Below, piece by piece: positions 21,001-33,500 of a stretch of DNA of 64,000 bases. Position numbers and translations under genes: made by a program. The stretch is from Chrysoporthe austroafricana (Eukaryota > Ascomycota > Sordariomycetes > Diaporthales > Cryphonectriaceae). Numbering within the stretch: position 1 is the stretch's first letter; each line of letters opens with the position of its first letter. The notes beneath the pieces were generated by a model, which saw only the letters and a list, made by a program, of their open reading frames with translations, was not told where the DNA came from and did no database searches. Where the stretch lies: assembly GCA_001051155.2 (NCBI GenBank), contig JYIP02000014.1:157182-221181 (forward strand), read 5' to 3'.

Positions 21001-24000
21001 TCAGATCAGCAGCGGGGACGTCAGACGGAGCAGGCGTCTCAGCGTCGCCAAGATAGAACACGTCGGCTACGTTCTCGCCCTGTGGGGTAGCGACGGCGTA
21101 GCGGATTTGGCCAGACAGGGTAGCTGCATCAGCAACCGATGCGACGGCTCCCTTAGTGATGTCCGAGGAAGGAAGAAGCTCGATGACGCTCGCGGACGGG
21201 TTGACGTGAAGGAACATACGAGCAACCAGAGACGTAGCTTCAATGGAAGATAGACCCTCAGTGACCTTCTTCAATTCCTCAGGCTTGATCAGCTCCAGGG
21301 TGTGGTTCCAGCTGATCGCCGTGCACAGGTCACTGGTCTCGGTCTTCTTACCGACCTCAACAGGCTCCTCAGAGGACGACGAAAGTTCAGTCGAGCGATA
21401 ATCGCGGACCTGGAGGTAGAGGTTGTCCAGGCTCTCATCCAGCCAGTAGACATCCGCAGCAGTGTCCCTGAAGCTGTGACGTTTGGTTGTGCAGAATGCC
21501 TTCAGGCAGGTGCCAACGTCACCAGGGAAGTTCGCAGAAATCTCGAACTCGCCAACGGCTGTGGGAACAGTAGCCTTGTGGATATTGAGCTGCTTGTCCT
21601 CGGTATAGGTACCACCGACGAAAGACTGGAAGACAGCATCGAGCATGGCGGGGTGGATGAGGAAGGGGCGCTCAACCAGCTTCTCGCTGTAGGTGGGACC
21701 GCAGTCCTTAAGGAAGACATCGTACGTGCACTTTTCCTTTCCAGGGTGCATGTTGTCCAGGGTCTGGAAGAGGGGACCGTAGAACCACGAGACATTGGTA
21801 GTGGTCTCGTAGAACTTCTTCTTCTCGAAAGTGTCAGGGCAGGACTCCAAGACTTGCTTGTACTCGGCAACCTTGGCATCTCGGAGGTGGACCTGCTCAG
21901 CCTTCATCTGCTCGCTCTCGGTGACGTACTCGATGGTCATGAGACCGCGAGCATTGTCGCGAAGGGCTTGGTCACGGCCAGTGCAGGAGGAAATGGTCCA
22001 CTCCCACCAGGTATGAGGGTTGGAGGCAGCAGTAGAGACGATGTGTGGGCGAACGTGAACGACAGTCTCTGTGGGAGTGTCCTCGCTCATGGGCATTGCG
22101 CTGAAGAAAGCCACGTCTCGCAGCTTGTAGGACTGGACAGTCTTGCCAGGATCGGCCATCTGCGAGGCGGCCTCAAGGATCATGGAGACCATACCAGCAC
22201 CGGGGAACAGGATCATGGACAAGACCTTGTGCTCACGAATCCATGGCTCCTCCTCAAGCGACAGGAACCCACGCCAAACGCGCTCGTTCTCATCCATGGC
22301 AGGCAGAGGAGCACCGATAAGAGACCTGCGGGGCACCTTACGCATGTGGGCTGCGATGTCGATGCGGCTCTCGGCGTGGAAAGTCTTGGTGTGGTTCCAT
22401 GGGTAAGGAGGAAGGTCGCACAGCTTCTTGCAGTTAGCATCCTCGTTGACGCCCATGTAGCTGAGGTCCGCCCCCTTGCAGAAGAGGTCGGCAGCAAGGT
22501 CGAAAGCGGTGTCCATGCCATCCTGGCCACGCTTAAGGACGGAGCCGTACGCGACATTCTTGATGCCACCTGCATTGAGGATCTGCTGGACGGGGGCACC
22601 GAGAGCAGAGTGAGGACCGATCTCAATGAGCATGTCTACAGTGTTTTCAGACACGGAGTTGGTGATGGGGTCAGCCGGGGTGACAAGCTCCAGGACAGCA
22701 TCGGCGAAAAGAACGGGGGAGATCAGGTTCTTGACCCAGTACAGGCCGCCCAGCTCCTCAGGGTCGATCTCACTGCCGGTAACAGATGAGATCATCTTAG
22801 CAGCCTGCTTCGAAGGCCGCTGTCCTTCAATGTGGTTGATGAAACCGAGAAGGTCAGACATGACCTCCCTCATGTGGTGAGAGTGGTAGGCGACGTCGAC
22901 CTTCAGCTTGCGGGCAAAGATCTTCTCGGCGTCGAGCATCGGCAGCAGCTGGTCAAGACCGGCCATGTCACCGGAGAGAGTAACACTCTCCGGGGAGTTG
23001 ACGCAGGCAACAATGACGGTACCAGCATCAACCTTCTCGATCCACTTCTCTGCCTCCTTGCGGCCAAGACCAACAGCCATCATACCTCCCTTGAGGTGGC
23101 TGGCCTTGGTCTTGATGAGACCCGACGCCTGGCCACGGAAGTAAGCTGCAGTAACGGTATCCTTGTGGCTCAAAGCGCCAATGGCGTAAGCAGCAGCGAC
23201 CTCACCAGACGAGTGACCGACGACCTTAGACGGGTTGACGCCCCAAGCACGGAGCTCGTCAACCAGAGCGACCTGGAGAATGTTGCACATGGGCTGAGAG
23301 ACCTCAGGCTCGGAGACACGAGATTCGCTAGCAGGGCGGCAGAGCTCCTCAACAGCATCCCACTCACAACCACACTCCTTCAAGTACTCAGCGGACTTCC
23401 TGAAGGATTCGCCGAAGGCCTTGCGCTCAAGGAGCTCGGCACCCATGCCTGCCCACTGGGCACCCTGGCCTGTGAAGACGAAGCCGATGCGGGGCTCGCC
23501 AGACGAGCGAACAGCGGTGGCGCCCTTGAGGGATTCAAGCTTCTCGCGCAGCTCAAAGCCGTTCTCGGCAACGCAAGTCGTCTTCCAGCTCAGCTTGGAG
23601 CGGCCCTCACCCAGAGTATAGGCGAGGTTAGCAATGTACTCGGGATTGGTGGCGGTCGGGCCGAGGCTATCGAGATGGTCGGCCAGAGTCTGCGCCACAC
23701 GCTCTAGACCAGCCTGGTCAGACGCGCTGAAGGTGAAGAGACGCTTCTTGTCCATGACGGGCTCCTTGGTGGCAAACATGGAGCCGGAGGCGGCAGAGCC
23801 GTTGGTCAGCAGAGGGTGGCCCTTGCGCTTGTCGACACCCTCGAGAATGACATGTGCGTTCGTACCGCCCATGGCGAAAGAGGAGACGGACATACGCTTC
23901 ACGTCGGTGACAGGCCAAGGGGTGAGCTTCTGAGGGACGTGGATGTTCCACTCGTCGAACGGGATGCCCTCGTTCAGCTTGTTGAGGTAGACCTGGGGCG

Positions 24001-25383
24001 GGATCATGCCGTTCTCCATAGCGAGAATACCCTTGATCACACCAGCCACGGCGGCACCAGCCTCCAAGTGGCCGATGTTGGGCTTGACGGAACCAACGAT
24101 CAGCTTGCGCGACGGGCTGGCCTTGGCGCCGAGGGTCTCGTGGATGGCGCGGACCTCGACGGGGTCGCCGGCCTTGGTACCGGTTCCGTGGCACTCCACG
24201 AACTGGGTGCTCTCCATGTCGAGACCGAAGTTCTTGTAGACGTCCCGGATGAGGGCAGCCTGAGCGTCGACGCTGGGCAGGGTGATACCCTGGGTCCAGC
24301 CATCAGAGTTGATACCGGATCCACGGATGACAGCACGGATCGGGTCGCCGTCCCGCTCGGCATCCGCAAGCCTCTTGATCAGGATAAGACCGCAACCCTC
24401 ACCACGGCCGTATCCATCACCGTCGTTGTCGAAGGACCGGCAGTGGCCGAAGGGAGACAGGAAACCCAGGTTGCTTAGCTGGATGGTCATCTCCGGGTTC
24501 AGGATCAGGTTGACACCGCCAGCCACGGCCATGTCGGCCTCGCCGTTGCGGACACTCTGGCAAGCAAGGTGGATGGCTACCAGGGAGGAGGAGCAGGCCG
24601 TCTCGACGGTCATGGAAGGGCCGTGCATGTCGAAGAAGTGGCTGATCCTGTTGGCGAGTATCTCGTGAGACACACCTGTCAGGGCGTACTTGGGAGCATA
24701 CTCGGGGTCACGCTGGATGGAGGCTTCGTAGTCGGACAGACCAGCGCCGACGTAGACGGCAGTCTGTGAGCCCTTGACCTTCTCGTACGGCATGCCAGCG
24801 GCTTCAAACAGCTCGTAGGCGACCTCCAGGGCCATACGCTGTCGGGGGTCCATAGCGACCGCCTCGGAGGCGGGGAGATTGAAGAAGGCGGCATCGAAGG
24901 CGTAGACATCCTCCTTGACGAAGTGGCCGCCGGGGGTAGGAACAGTGCCGAGGGTGCTCTTGTTCGGGTGGTAGAAAGCATCAGGGTTCCACCGGTCAGA
25001 GGTAGGAGAGTGAGCATCTGTTGGAGCGGGTTGTCGATGTTAGAGTCTGAGGTTCAAGTGTGGAATGAATGCATCGTGGGCTGGGTAAAGGTAGGGATGG
25101 TGGGTGTATCATCATCAAGCGCCAGGGCCAGGGTTAGGGCTAGGATGAAAGCGACACCCCGCTCCCGATATCTTTCTTTCCTTTGTTTCCCGCGCCTCTG
25201 GTACATCTTGTCTCTGGCTTCCGTAGTTCACACAACCATCCGCGTGCGCTCATTTCTTGGACGTGACAACTTACCTCGGCCATTCTTGAGCATGTCCCAG
25301 AACTTGGAGGGGTTGGTGGCATCTCCACCCAATCGACAGGCCAGACCGACAATGGCCAAGGGGACGTTAGGAGTAGTCGACAT
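18059..25383 (-). CDS. Highly reducing iterative type I polyketide synthase (HR-PKS)
   Basis: Two exons, complement(25275-25383, 18059-25017), encode 2,355 residues. The 257-bp intron (GAG|GTAAGT ... AACAG) links MSTTPNVPLAIVGLACRLGG to DRWNPDAFYHPNK without breaking the KS. Domains are as follows. KS, about 8-430, has Cys178 in TACSSS. AT, about 548-860, has Ser639 in GHSSGE. DH, about 933-1220, has His966 and LDAVFQ. A methyltransferase-position region, about 1270-1610, lacks the SAM-binding glycine motif. ER, about 1640-1955, has the NADPH loop AAAGGVGQ. KR, about 1976-2155, has GGLGGLGRS and Tyr2128 in QANYAAGN. ACP has Ser2307 in GVDSLVAME. There is no release domain, as is usual when an NR-PKS partner takes the chain. 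Length and order match HR-PKSs of resorcylic lactone pathways. The product is inferred to be a reduced, unbranched starter chain handed to the divergent NR-PKS. Confidence 0.93.
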
Positions 25384-27588
25384 CTTGACGGCGGTGCTCT
25401 GGAGTCGGCGTCGGGCTGGGGTTGGTCTTGTAGGTCGACTGGAAATGAACGATCGTGGATGTCTTGTGACGTGGGGATTGAAGCGTTCTTGGCACAAACT
25501 GAGGCGCTTCTGACGTGCTCTGCGCTACCAAAGTGGACGTGAGAAGGCGTTGGGTGAGGCTGTACCAGGAGGTCGCTGAGGGATTGCTTCACAAGAACAT
25601 TGGAGATCCAAGGCCAGATACACCACACGGCTGAAGAGGGATGTTGAAGCTATTTCAATATTTTCTCCCTCCCCAGCCCGTCGGATCGACCCCTGGCCAG
25701 CTCGACTATACTCCCATAACGTCCAGACGCCTCTGCTGTGGTGCCTCTCCCAACACAGTCTATCAGCGTTATCGGCGTGGATGGCTTTGCCCAGATGTCC
25801 CGAGCTTCGAAGCCCGAAATCGTCCAATGTTCCGGTACCTTGTCCGGCCTGCGGTCGTTCTCCTGGCCCTGGTGGACCTCCCATCTTGGGGCCCTTCTCG
25901 GGTATTTCGTTGGCGCAGACCCTCCTGCACCCGCAACACCCACTACTCGGCAGATCGGAGGCTGACAAGGGGCAAGGGCAGGGGAACCAGAGGTGCTGAA
26001 CACACGCCACGGGCGTGAGGCCTAAAATGACCCCTGGCGATATCAGGCCAGGGGTGCTGGGTTATTAGAGGCGTGGGGTTTAGATTATGACGGCGGGTAA
26101 TCTCTGCTCGACGACACCTCACCTCATTCACTCTCATCACGCGTAGTGTTCTGGCCGCGCCATGCAGTCGACTGCAATCCGGTCTCCTCTCTTCATATGA
26201 TAGGAGAGACTGAGGACATCCTGTGTGCTCTGTGCATAGCCTCTCAAATTTCTGCCGTGGTCCACTTCAGTTCCAACGCGCGGCTCGGAGATATGCGATC
26301 CCCGTTCTGGATAGAGTATCCAGCTGCACTCCGGCCAGCTGCAGTCTGGCAGTGCAGCTGCGGTTCTGCGTCTATACAGGGTCCTTCTCGAAGCTCCATT
26401 ATGCGCCTCGATGCGCCGGACTTCGCTGCCCATCCCCGGCGGCGCCACGCTAGACAGAGATGTTGGCATCCAGCTGCCAGATAGGGCTCCGGGGGCGACA
26501 TCGAGCTGCCTCCTCGTTTCCTGAAGAAGCATGTGGCAGGCTGCACCGGAGATCAGCACAGCTGCAGCGCTGTCCTTGATCCTACAGCTTGGCCCAGCTG
26601 GGAGCCGTACCTACATAGGCGACTACCCTCGGCGTCGCAGGCTAGGTGGATCTGTCATGCCTGCTCGCGCCTATCTCTCGTGGCCAGTGGCCGCTACAGC
26701 TTCCGCCTCAGTACTGTTCTCCATGTATAGGTCCGTTCTCGCCTTCAAGGCCTGTCTAGGAAGACCCTGCTCAGTAGACACATCCAGCCTCCAGGTGAGG
26801 CGCCCCGGGGATCCACACCCACAGTCACTCCACCGCGCTGCGCGGCGGCTAGAGGCCAGGGCCCAGGAGCGGCACACATGTCGAGTCCCTGGGCCAGTCC
26901 CTAGGTCGATAAGCTTGTCTTCATGCTCTGAAAGGAAGCTGGGTCTACCTCTGGCCCCATCGAACCCTCGCTCTGCCCTGCCCGGATGTTTCATTGCCTC
27001 TCCTGCATGTTAAGAAGTCCCGAGCGTTTGATACGGGCAATTCGGGACTTCTGCATTATTGCGAGCGCCCTGGATCTCTCCAGACTTGCCGAGGTCTCCC
27101 CACAACACCTGTACCCAGACACGATTCCTGTGAGCTTCTCCCATGATAACATGGCTCTAGGGTAGCCTCCCGACAAGCGAATCCCCCGAGGAGTGACAGC
27201 TGGGGTCTCAGCTTCCTAATTCATGTTACCCTTTCCATCAGCCGGCCGATAGCCGTCAAGCCGTTTCGGGCTATTCATGGTGTCCTCGTACAAGAGGTCT
27301 GATACTGATGGCCCGACTCATGGTCAAGAAGCCCGAGGCGTCTGGCCCATGGTGGAGACCGTGCACTTCACGTCGAGGGTCCCGGTGTTACCTTGGCTGA
27401 AGATCTCGAGGCTGTCCCTGTTCAAAATATCCTTTTAAGACGTCGCCTTGGGATCTTCACTACCTCTTCGTCTCACCTTTGCTTCATCACGCGTTCTCTC
27501 TCCTCTCCTCTCCCTCTCCCAATGACCCGTGGACACCCCTAGACCACTCCTTCCCTCCACCGCTCGCTCAACTCTTCAGCAGCACGCA
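25384..27588. promoter_or_regulatory. Shared divergent promoter of the HR-PKS and NR-PKS, with a CAGCTG cluster
   Basis: This 2.2 kb gap lies between the two PKS start codons and contains no recognisable gene. The palindrome CAGCTG occurs six times in 280 bp (26321, 26336, 26355, 26471, 26559, 26595) and again at 27197. By chance one copy per 4 kb is expected in even-composition DNA. CAGCTG is a classical E-box for bHLH factors. The cluster sits midway between the genes, so it could co-regulate both. Function is inference. Confidence 0.5.
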
Positions 27589-30500
27589 ATGGGGTCCACA
27601 ACAAAGACTGTTCTCCTCGTAGGAGACCAGAACGACCCCTTCGTCCAGGGCATCGACTATCTGTACAAGCAGGCGGAGACGCAGCCGTGGCTGGCGTCTT
27701 TTCTCGCCGACAATGTTGCCATCCTCAAGGAGCAGATGACACACTGGGAGTCGACCCTTCGAGATACCATGGGTGTCTTCCACACTTTTCAGGAGCTTGC
27801 AGACAAGTACCGGACGAAGCCTGACCTAGTCGGCATGTCACACGGGATGTTGGTTTTCATCATGAGACAGGCACTACTTCTACAGTAAGTGCTACCGAGC
27901 CAGGATGATCGTCCCATGCGGTCCACTGACACAGGTATTCCAGATGTGTGAAGCGGGAACCAAGTCTCATCCATGATGCTGAGACAATACCAATTTGCGG
28001 CGGTCTCTTGAACACTGCTGCTCTTGAGGTTGCTCAGGACTTTGACTCCCTCTATGAGGCCAGTCTAGAGATGACAAGGGTCCTCTGCAGGATGGAAGTC
28101 TTCTCGTATTACCGTTCAAGAGCAACTGAGATCTCAACCGCGAACTGGGGCTGGACCTTGGTCGGCATCACTGCCGACAAGCTAAAGACCGCTCTTGACA
28201 ACTTTCAGCGGAGCATGGTAGGTCCTACTCCTTTTCTAGGATGCCATATAAATAGCCCCTAATATAGCGCACAGGGTATACCAGAGGTTAAGAAGGTTCG
28301 CGTGGCCGTTATTGGCCAGGGATGGAACACAATCATCGGACCGCCTTCGGTTCTGGAGAAGGTTCTCAAGCAATGCCCGGCCGTCAAGAACCTTACCAAG
28401 CAGGAGATGGCCGTCCACGCCCTGCACCACTCCCTCAACCTGACCGATGCCGAGCTGGACAGCGTTGTCGGCGACTCCTCGCTACTGGACTTGCCCGTGG
28501 GCAATGGTACCTGGAGATCTGTGGTTCGCGCAGCCTGCGAATCGATCCTTTGCAAGCCTTTCAACATTGTGGATGAAGTCAAAAGCCATGCTGCCAAGAT
28601 CAACTCCACCTCTGTCAATCTGAATGTCATCGGCGTCAGCCCACACGACAAGTTTGTCGCTGACCAGCTGAAGGCTGCTGGCAAGGATGTGACTGTCCAC
28701 TATGAGCACAATGTTCCCTTGGCCATTCCCAAGTCACCCTCCATTGAGTCCGGCAAGATCGCCATTGTTGGTCTAGCCGGCCGCTCACCGAGTGCAGAGG
28801 ATCTCTCTGACTTCTGGCGGATCGTCATCACTGGCCAGGACGTGCACAAAGAAATTCCCGCTGACCGGTGGGACATCAACGAGTTCTTCAGCCCTACACA
28901 CAAAGGCAAGTGCACAACCAACGCACGCCACGGCTGTTTCATTGACCGCCCTGGTGCGTTTGACGCACGCTTCTTCAACATCTCGCAGCGCGAGGCTCTG
29001 CTCATGGAGCCCTGCCATCGTCTGTGGCTGATGTGCGTGTACGAGGCGCTTGAGATGTCTGGTTACAGTGCTGGACGTACGAGGATCACCGATCCCAACC
29101 GGATCGGTGCCTTTTTTGGCCAGAGTGTGGATGACTGGAGGGCGAACAGCCACCAGCTCGGCTGCGATGCCTACAACATGCAGGGCATGCAGAAGGCATT
29201 CGGTCCTGGCCGGGTGAACTTCCATTTCAAGTGGGAGGGCCCAACCTACCAGGTCGACAGCGCCTGTGCGTCTTCCGCCTCGGCCATTACCATGGCCTGC
29301 CACCAGCTGCTAGCCCGGGAGTGTGATATGGCTGTCGCTGGTGGCAGCACGGTCATGAGCTCGCCTCACACTTTCTCTGCTCTCTCCAGGGCCGGTGTGT
29401 TGAGTACCACTGGTAACTGCAAGACATACCGCGACGATGCAGATGGCTATTGTCGTGGTGACTTCTCCGGCTGTGTTGTGTTGAAGCGCCTCGAGGATGC
29501 AGTAGCTGCCAACGACAACGTTTTGGCCGTCATCGCGGCTTCTGGACGCAATCACGCCGGAAACGCTCCCTCCATCACTACTTCAGATGCCGGTGCCCAA
29601 GAGAGGCTATTTCGACAGGTTCTGCGCAAGGCCCAGGTCACTCCTGAGGAGATTAACTACGTGGAGATGCACGGAACCGGCACACAAGTTGGTGACTTGG
29701 CCGAGATGACTGCCGTCGCCAGCACCTTCAAGCGGGCCAAGGGCGACAAGGAGCCCCTCCGCGTCGGTGCCGTCAAAGCCAACGTGGGCCACACCGAGGC
29801 CGCTGCCGGTATCGCCTCGCTGCTCAAGTGTGTGCTGTCTCTTCAGGAGGAGTTCCTCCCTCCCGTGGCCAACATGCCCCACAAACTCAACCCCAAGTTC
29901 CCCGACCTAAAGGCTCTGAAGATTGAGATCCCTAGCCAAAGGGCTGAGTTCAAGTACTCTTCTGGGAAACGCCGGCGGATCATCCTCAACAACTTCGATG
30001 CTTCTGGTGGCAACTCCTGTCTCCTGATCGAGGATTATCCCAAGCCTCTCGAGAAGGACGTGGATCCCCGCAGCTGCCACACCATTGCCCTGTCGGCCAA
30101 GAGTGCCCTCTCTCACACCGAGAACAAGAAGCGGCTTCTCAACTTCCTCCGTGCCAGCATGGATGACTACCGTATCGAGGACCTCGCATACGCTCTCACC
30201 GCCCGCAGGATCCACTACCCCATCCGCACCGCCTTCACCGCGACCTCCATCAAGGAGGTTGTCAGCAAGCTCGACGCAGACATCAAGGCAGACACCAAGG
30301 CCGAGAAGACGACCCCTTCCCCTGTCGTCTTCATGTTCACCGGCCAGGGCTCTCACTACGCCGGCATGGGTGCCGAGTTGTACCAGACCTCGCCTGCCTT
30401 CCGCAACATCATGGACCTGTCTGTGTCCATCTGCAGACAGAATGGCTTCCCTGAGTTCCTTGACATCATCACAGATTCGGAGGTCGACATGTCCACCAAG

Positions 30501-33500
30501 GACACTGCGCAGACCCAGCTTGCTGTCGTCGCACTTGAGATTGCCCTTGCAGCCTTCTGGAAAGCGGCTGGCGTCGAGCCTGCTGCAGTCATGGGCCACT
30601 CTCTGGGTGAATACGCCGCCCTCCACGTCTCCGGCGTTCTGTCCCTGACCGATGTACTCTTCCTCGTCGGTAAGCGAGCGCAGCTTGTCCTCGAGCGATG
30701 TGTCCCTGGCGCGTGCTCCATGCTGAGCGTGTTCGCTCCGCTGGAGAAGGTCGAGGAGTACGTTAAGAAGCTCTCAAGCTGCGAGGTTGCATGTCTCAAC
30801 AGCCCCAAGGCTACTGTCGTGTCCGGCACCGCCGATGAGATCGCCATGCTGAAGGCTGGTCTGGAGAAGGCCGAGGGTGGTCCAATCCGGTCAAAGGAGC
30901 TGTCTGTGCCTTACGGCTTCCACTCAGTCCAGGTTGACCCCGTCCTGGACGACTTCGCTGCTCTTGCTCGTGGTGTCGTCTACTCTGCGCCCAAGGTGCC
31001 GCTCGTCTCCACCCTGGCTGCCGAGGTTGTTGACAAGCCCGGCATGATCGCTGAGATGTACCTCATGCGCCAGACCAGGGAGAAGGTGAACTTCGCTGGT
31101 GCCCTGAACGCTGTGTCCGAGAAGATCAAGAACCCCGTGTTCCTCGAGGTCGGCCCAAGCCGCGTCCTTGGCTCGTTCGTGCAGGCCACTCTCAACATGC
31201 CAATTGAGCGTATTGCCTCGACCCTTGAGAGTGCCAAGGAGGCTTCGTGGACCGGCGTCTCCAAGTCCCTGGCCACCCTGTACAAGGCTGGTGTTGAGAT
31301 CGACTGGGTTCCTGTCCACGAGCCATTCGTCACCAAGAACCAGCTGAAGCACATCTCGACCCTCCCAGCTTACAACTGGGATTTAAAGGACTACTGGATC
31401 AAGTGGACTGAACCAAGGGAGCTCCAGCCCATTGTTGCTCCCGCCGCGGCTCCTACCACCGCTGCCCCCGCCGCAGTTGAGAGACCGATGTCTGCGGTCC
31501 TGCATTATGTCGTCAAGAAGACGCTGTCCCCCAAGGTGGAGGTCACATTCAAGAGCAGTGCCGCCGATCCCGCTCTAAAGGCGGCGATTCTGGGCCACCG
31601 TCTCCGCGAGGTGCCCGTCTGCCCCGGCGGTGTGTTCTGCGAGATGGGGATGGAGGCTGCGCAGTACACCCTCGAGGCACTCGGCAAGAAGAACGTCAAC
31701 CTGGCTTTGCTCACCCCATCTTTCAACCGGCCCTTCAGCATGCCTACTGGCGAGTCTACTGCCGAGATCCTGGCCACCATCACTATGCCTACCGAGAAGA
31801 CTCTCACTGCCACCTTCAAGGTGTCTAACGGTCCGATGTCCTTCGACCTTGGCAGCTGCAAGTTCCAGGTTGTCGACAACAAGAAGCTGCAGAGCGACTG
31901 GGACAAGACCTCATACTTTGTGCAGGCGCGCATGAACGACATCGTCCGCGCAGCCAAAGAGGGCGACGGCCACCGCTTCAAACCGTCGATCTTCTACAGT
32001 CTCTTCAGCAATACTGTCAAGTACGCCGGTCCCTACATGGGTCTGCAGGAGGCCTATATCTCTCCCGACTTCAAGGAGGCTGCCGCCGAGGTCGTCCTCC
32101 AGCAGGACCCTACCGACGCCAACGCCAAATCCAGCCCCTACTGGTCCGACAGCCTGGTGCACCTGGCCGGCTTCGTGGCCAATGTCAACCCCGATCGTTC
32201 AGAAGGCAAGATGTTTATGATGGGCGGCTTTGACAAGAGCGAGCAGACCGTCCAGCTGGCCGCTGGGAACAAGTACTACTCATACGTCCGCGTCACCAAG
32301 AATGAAGGCGAGAACTTCATCTGCGACGTGTTCGTGTTTGATGTCAAGGCTGGCAACAGGCTGGTCATGCAGTGCTCCAACCTCCACTTCCACCAGGTCG
32401 AGTACTCCATACTCGAGAGAGCTCTCGGTAAGCCATCTGCGGCTGCGCCTGCGACCAAGTCTACTGCTGCCCCCAAGGCCGCCACCCCCAAGGCTGCTAC
32501 TCCCAAGGCTGCTGCTCCTGCACCTGTCAAGAAGGCTGCAGCGCACAAGCCGAAGAAGGTCGCCAAGAAGGCCGCTTCAGGTGGTGCTGTGAGTGTCCTC
32601 GATACCCTCCTTGGCGCCATTGCCTCCGAGACCGGCACCGACATGGCCGAGTTGACGGATGACGCCGTGCTCGGTGAAATCGGCATCGATTCCATCATGG
32701 CCATCCAGATCTCTGCCGCCGTCAAGAGCGCGACCGGCTATGATATCTCCGCCACCTGGGGTCTTGAGTTTCCCACCATCGGCGCTCTCCGCGAGGAGTT
32801 CAAGGATGTCTATGGTGAGCCTGGTGCCGATGATGGGGAGGCGGAGGACGACGAAGAAGACTATGAGGTTGTGGCCGATGAAGAGTTCGACGACCCTGTC
32901 GAGCAGGATATCGAGTCACTGGATGACGATGCACCTGCGGCCAAGGCATCTTCTGGTGGCCAGAATGTCCTGGAGATCTTCCTGCAGGCCATCGCCAACG
33001 AGACTGGCACTTCCCTGGACGAGCTCGCAGACGACACCGTCCTGACTGAGCTCGGAGTCGATTCAATCATGGCCATCCAGATCTGCGCTACCCTGAAGAA
33101 CGAGACTGGTGTCGAGATCCCGCCCACGTTCGTCTTCGAGTACCCGACCATCGGTGATCTTCGCCGCGAGTTCGCCGGCGTCGAGGCTGCGTCTTCCGTT
33201 GGCTCTTCATCTGGTCGCTCATCCCCAGTCCAAGACGACACTGATGTCACGGACGCCGATGAGCCCGCGGCCGCTCCTGCACCGAAGCCCGTTAAGATTG
33301 CTCCTACCCCAACACCGGCGCCTATGATTGAGAAGAAGGTCGCTCCGACGCCAACGCCAGCGTCCGTAGTCAAGAAGGCGGCGCCCGCACCCACAACGGC
33401 TCCGGCGCCTGCCAAGAAAGCGCTCATCAAGAAAGCTCCTGTCTCTGTCGCCGCGAAGCCCCCAGTGGATCCTGCGTCCCTTGTCAAGGATATGTCCGTG

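Noticed and set aside
21302..22789. 495-codon plus-strand frame opposite the HR-PKS
   Set aside because: Antisense shadow of the PKS coding sequence: its translation has no motif while the opposite strand encodes the DH/AT region.
25110..25140. Telomere-like GGGTTAGGG within the HR-PKS region
   Set aside because: Only one TTAGGG unit is present and it lies in the first intron of the HR-PKS, so it is not a telomeric repeat array.
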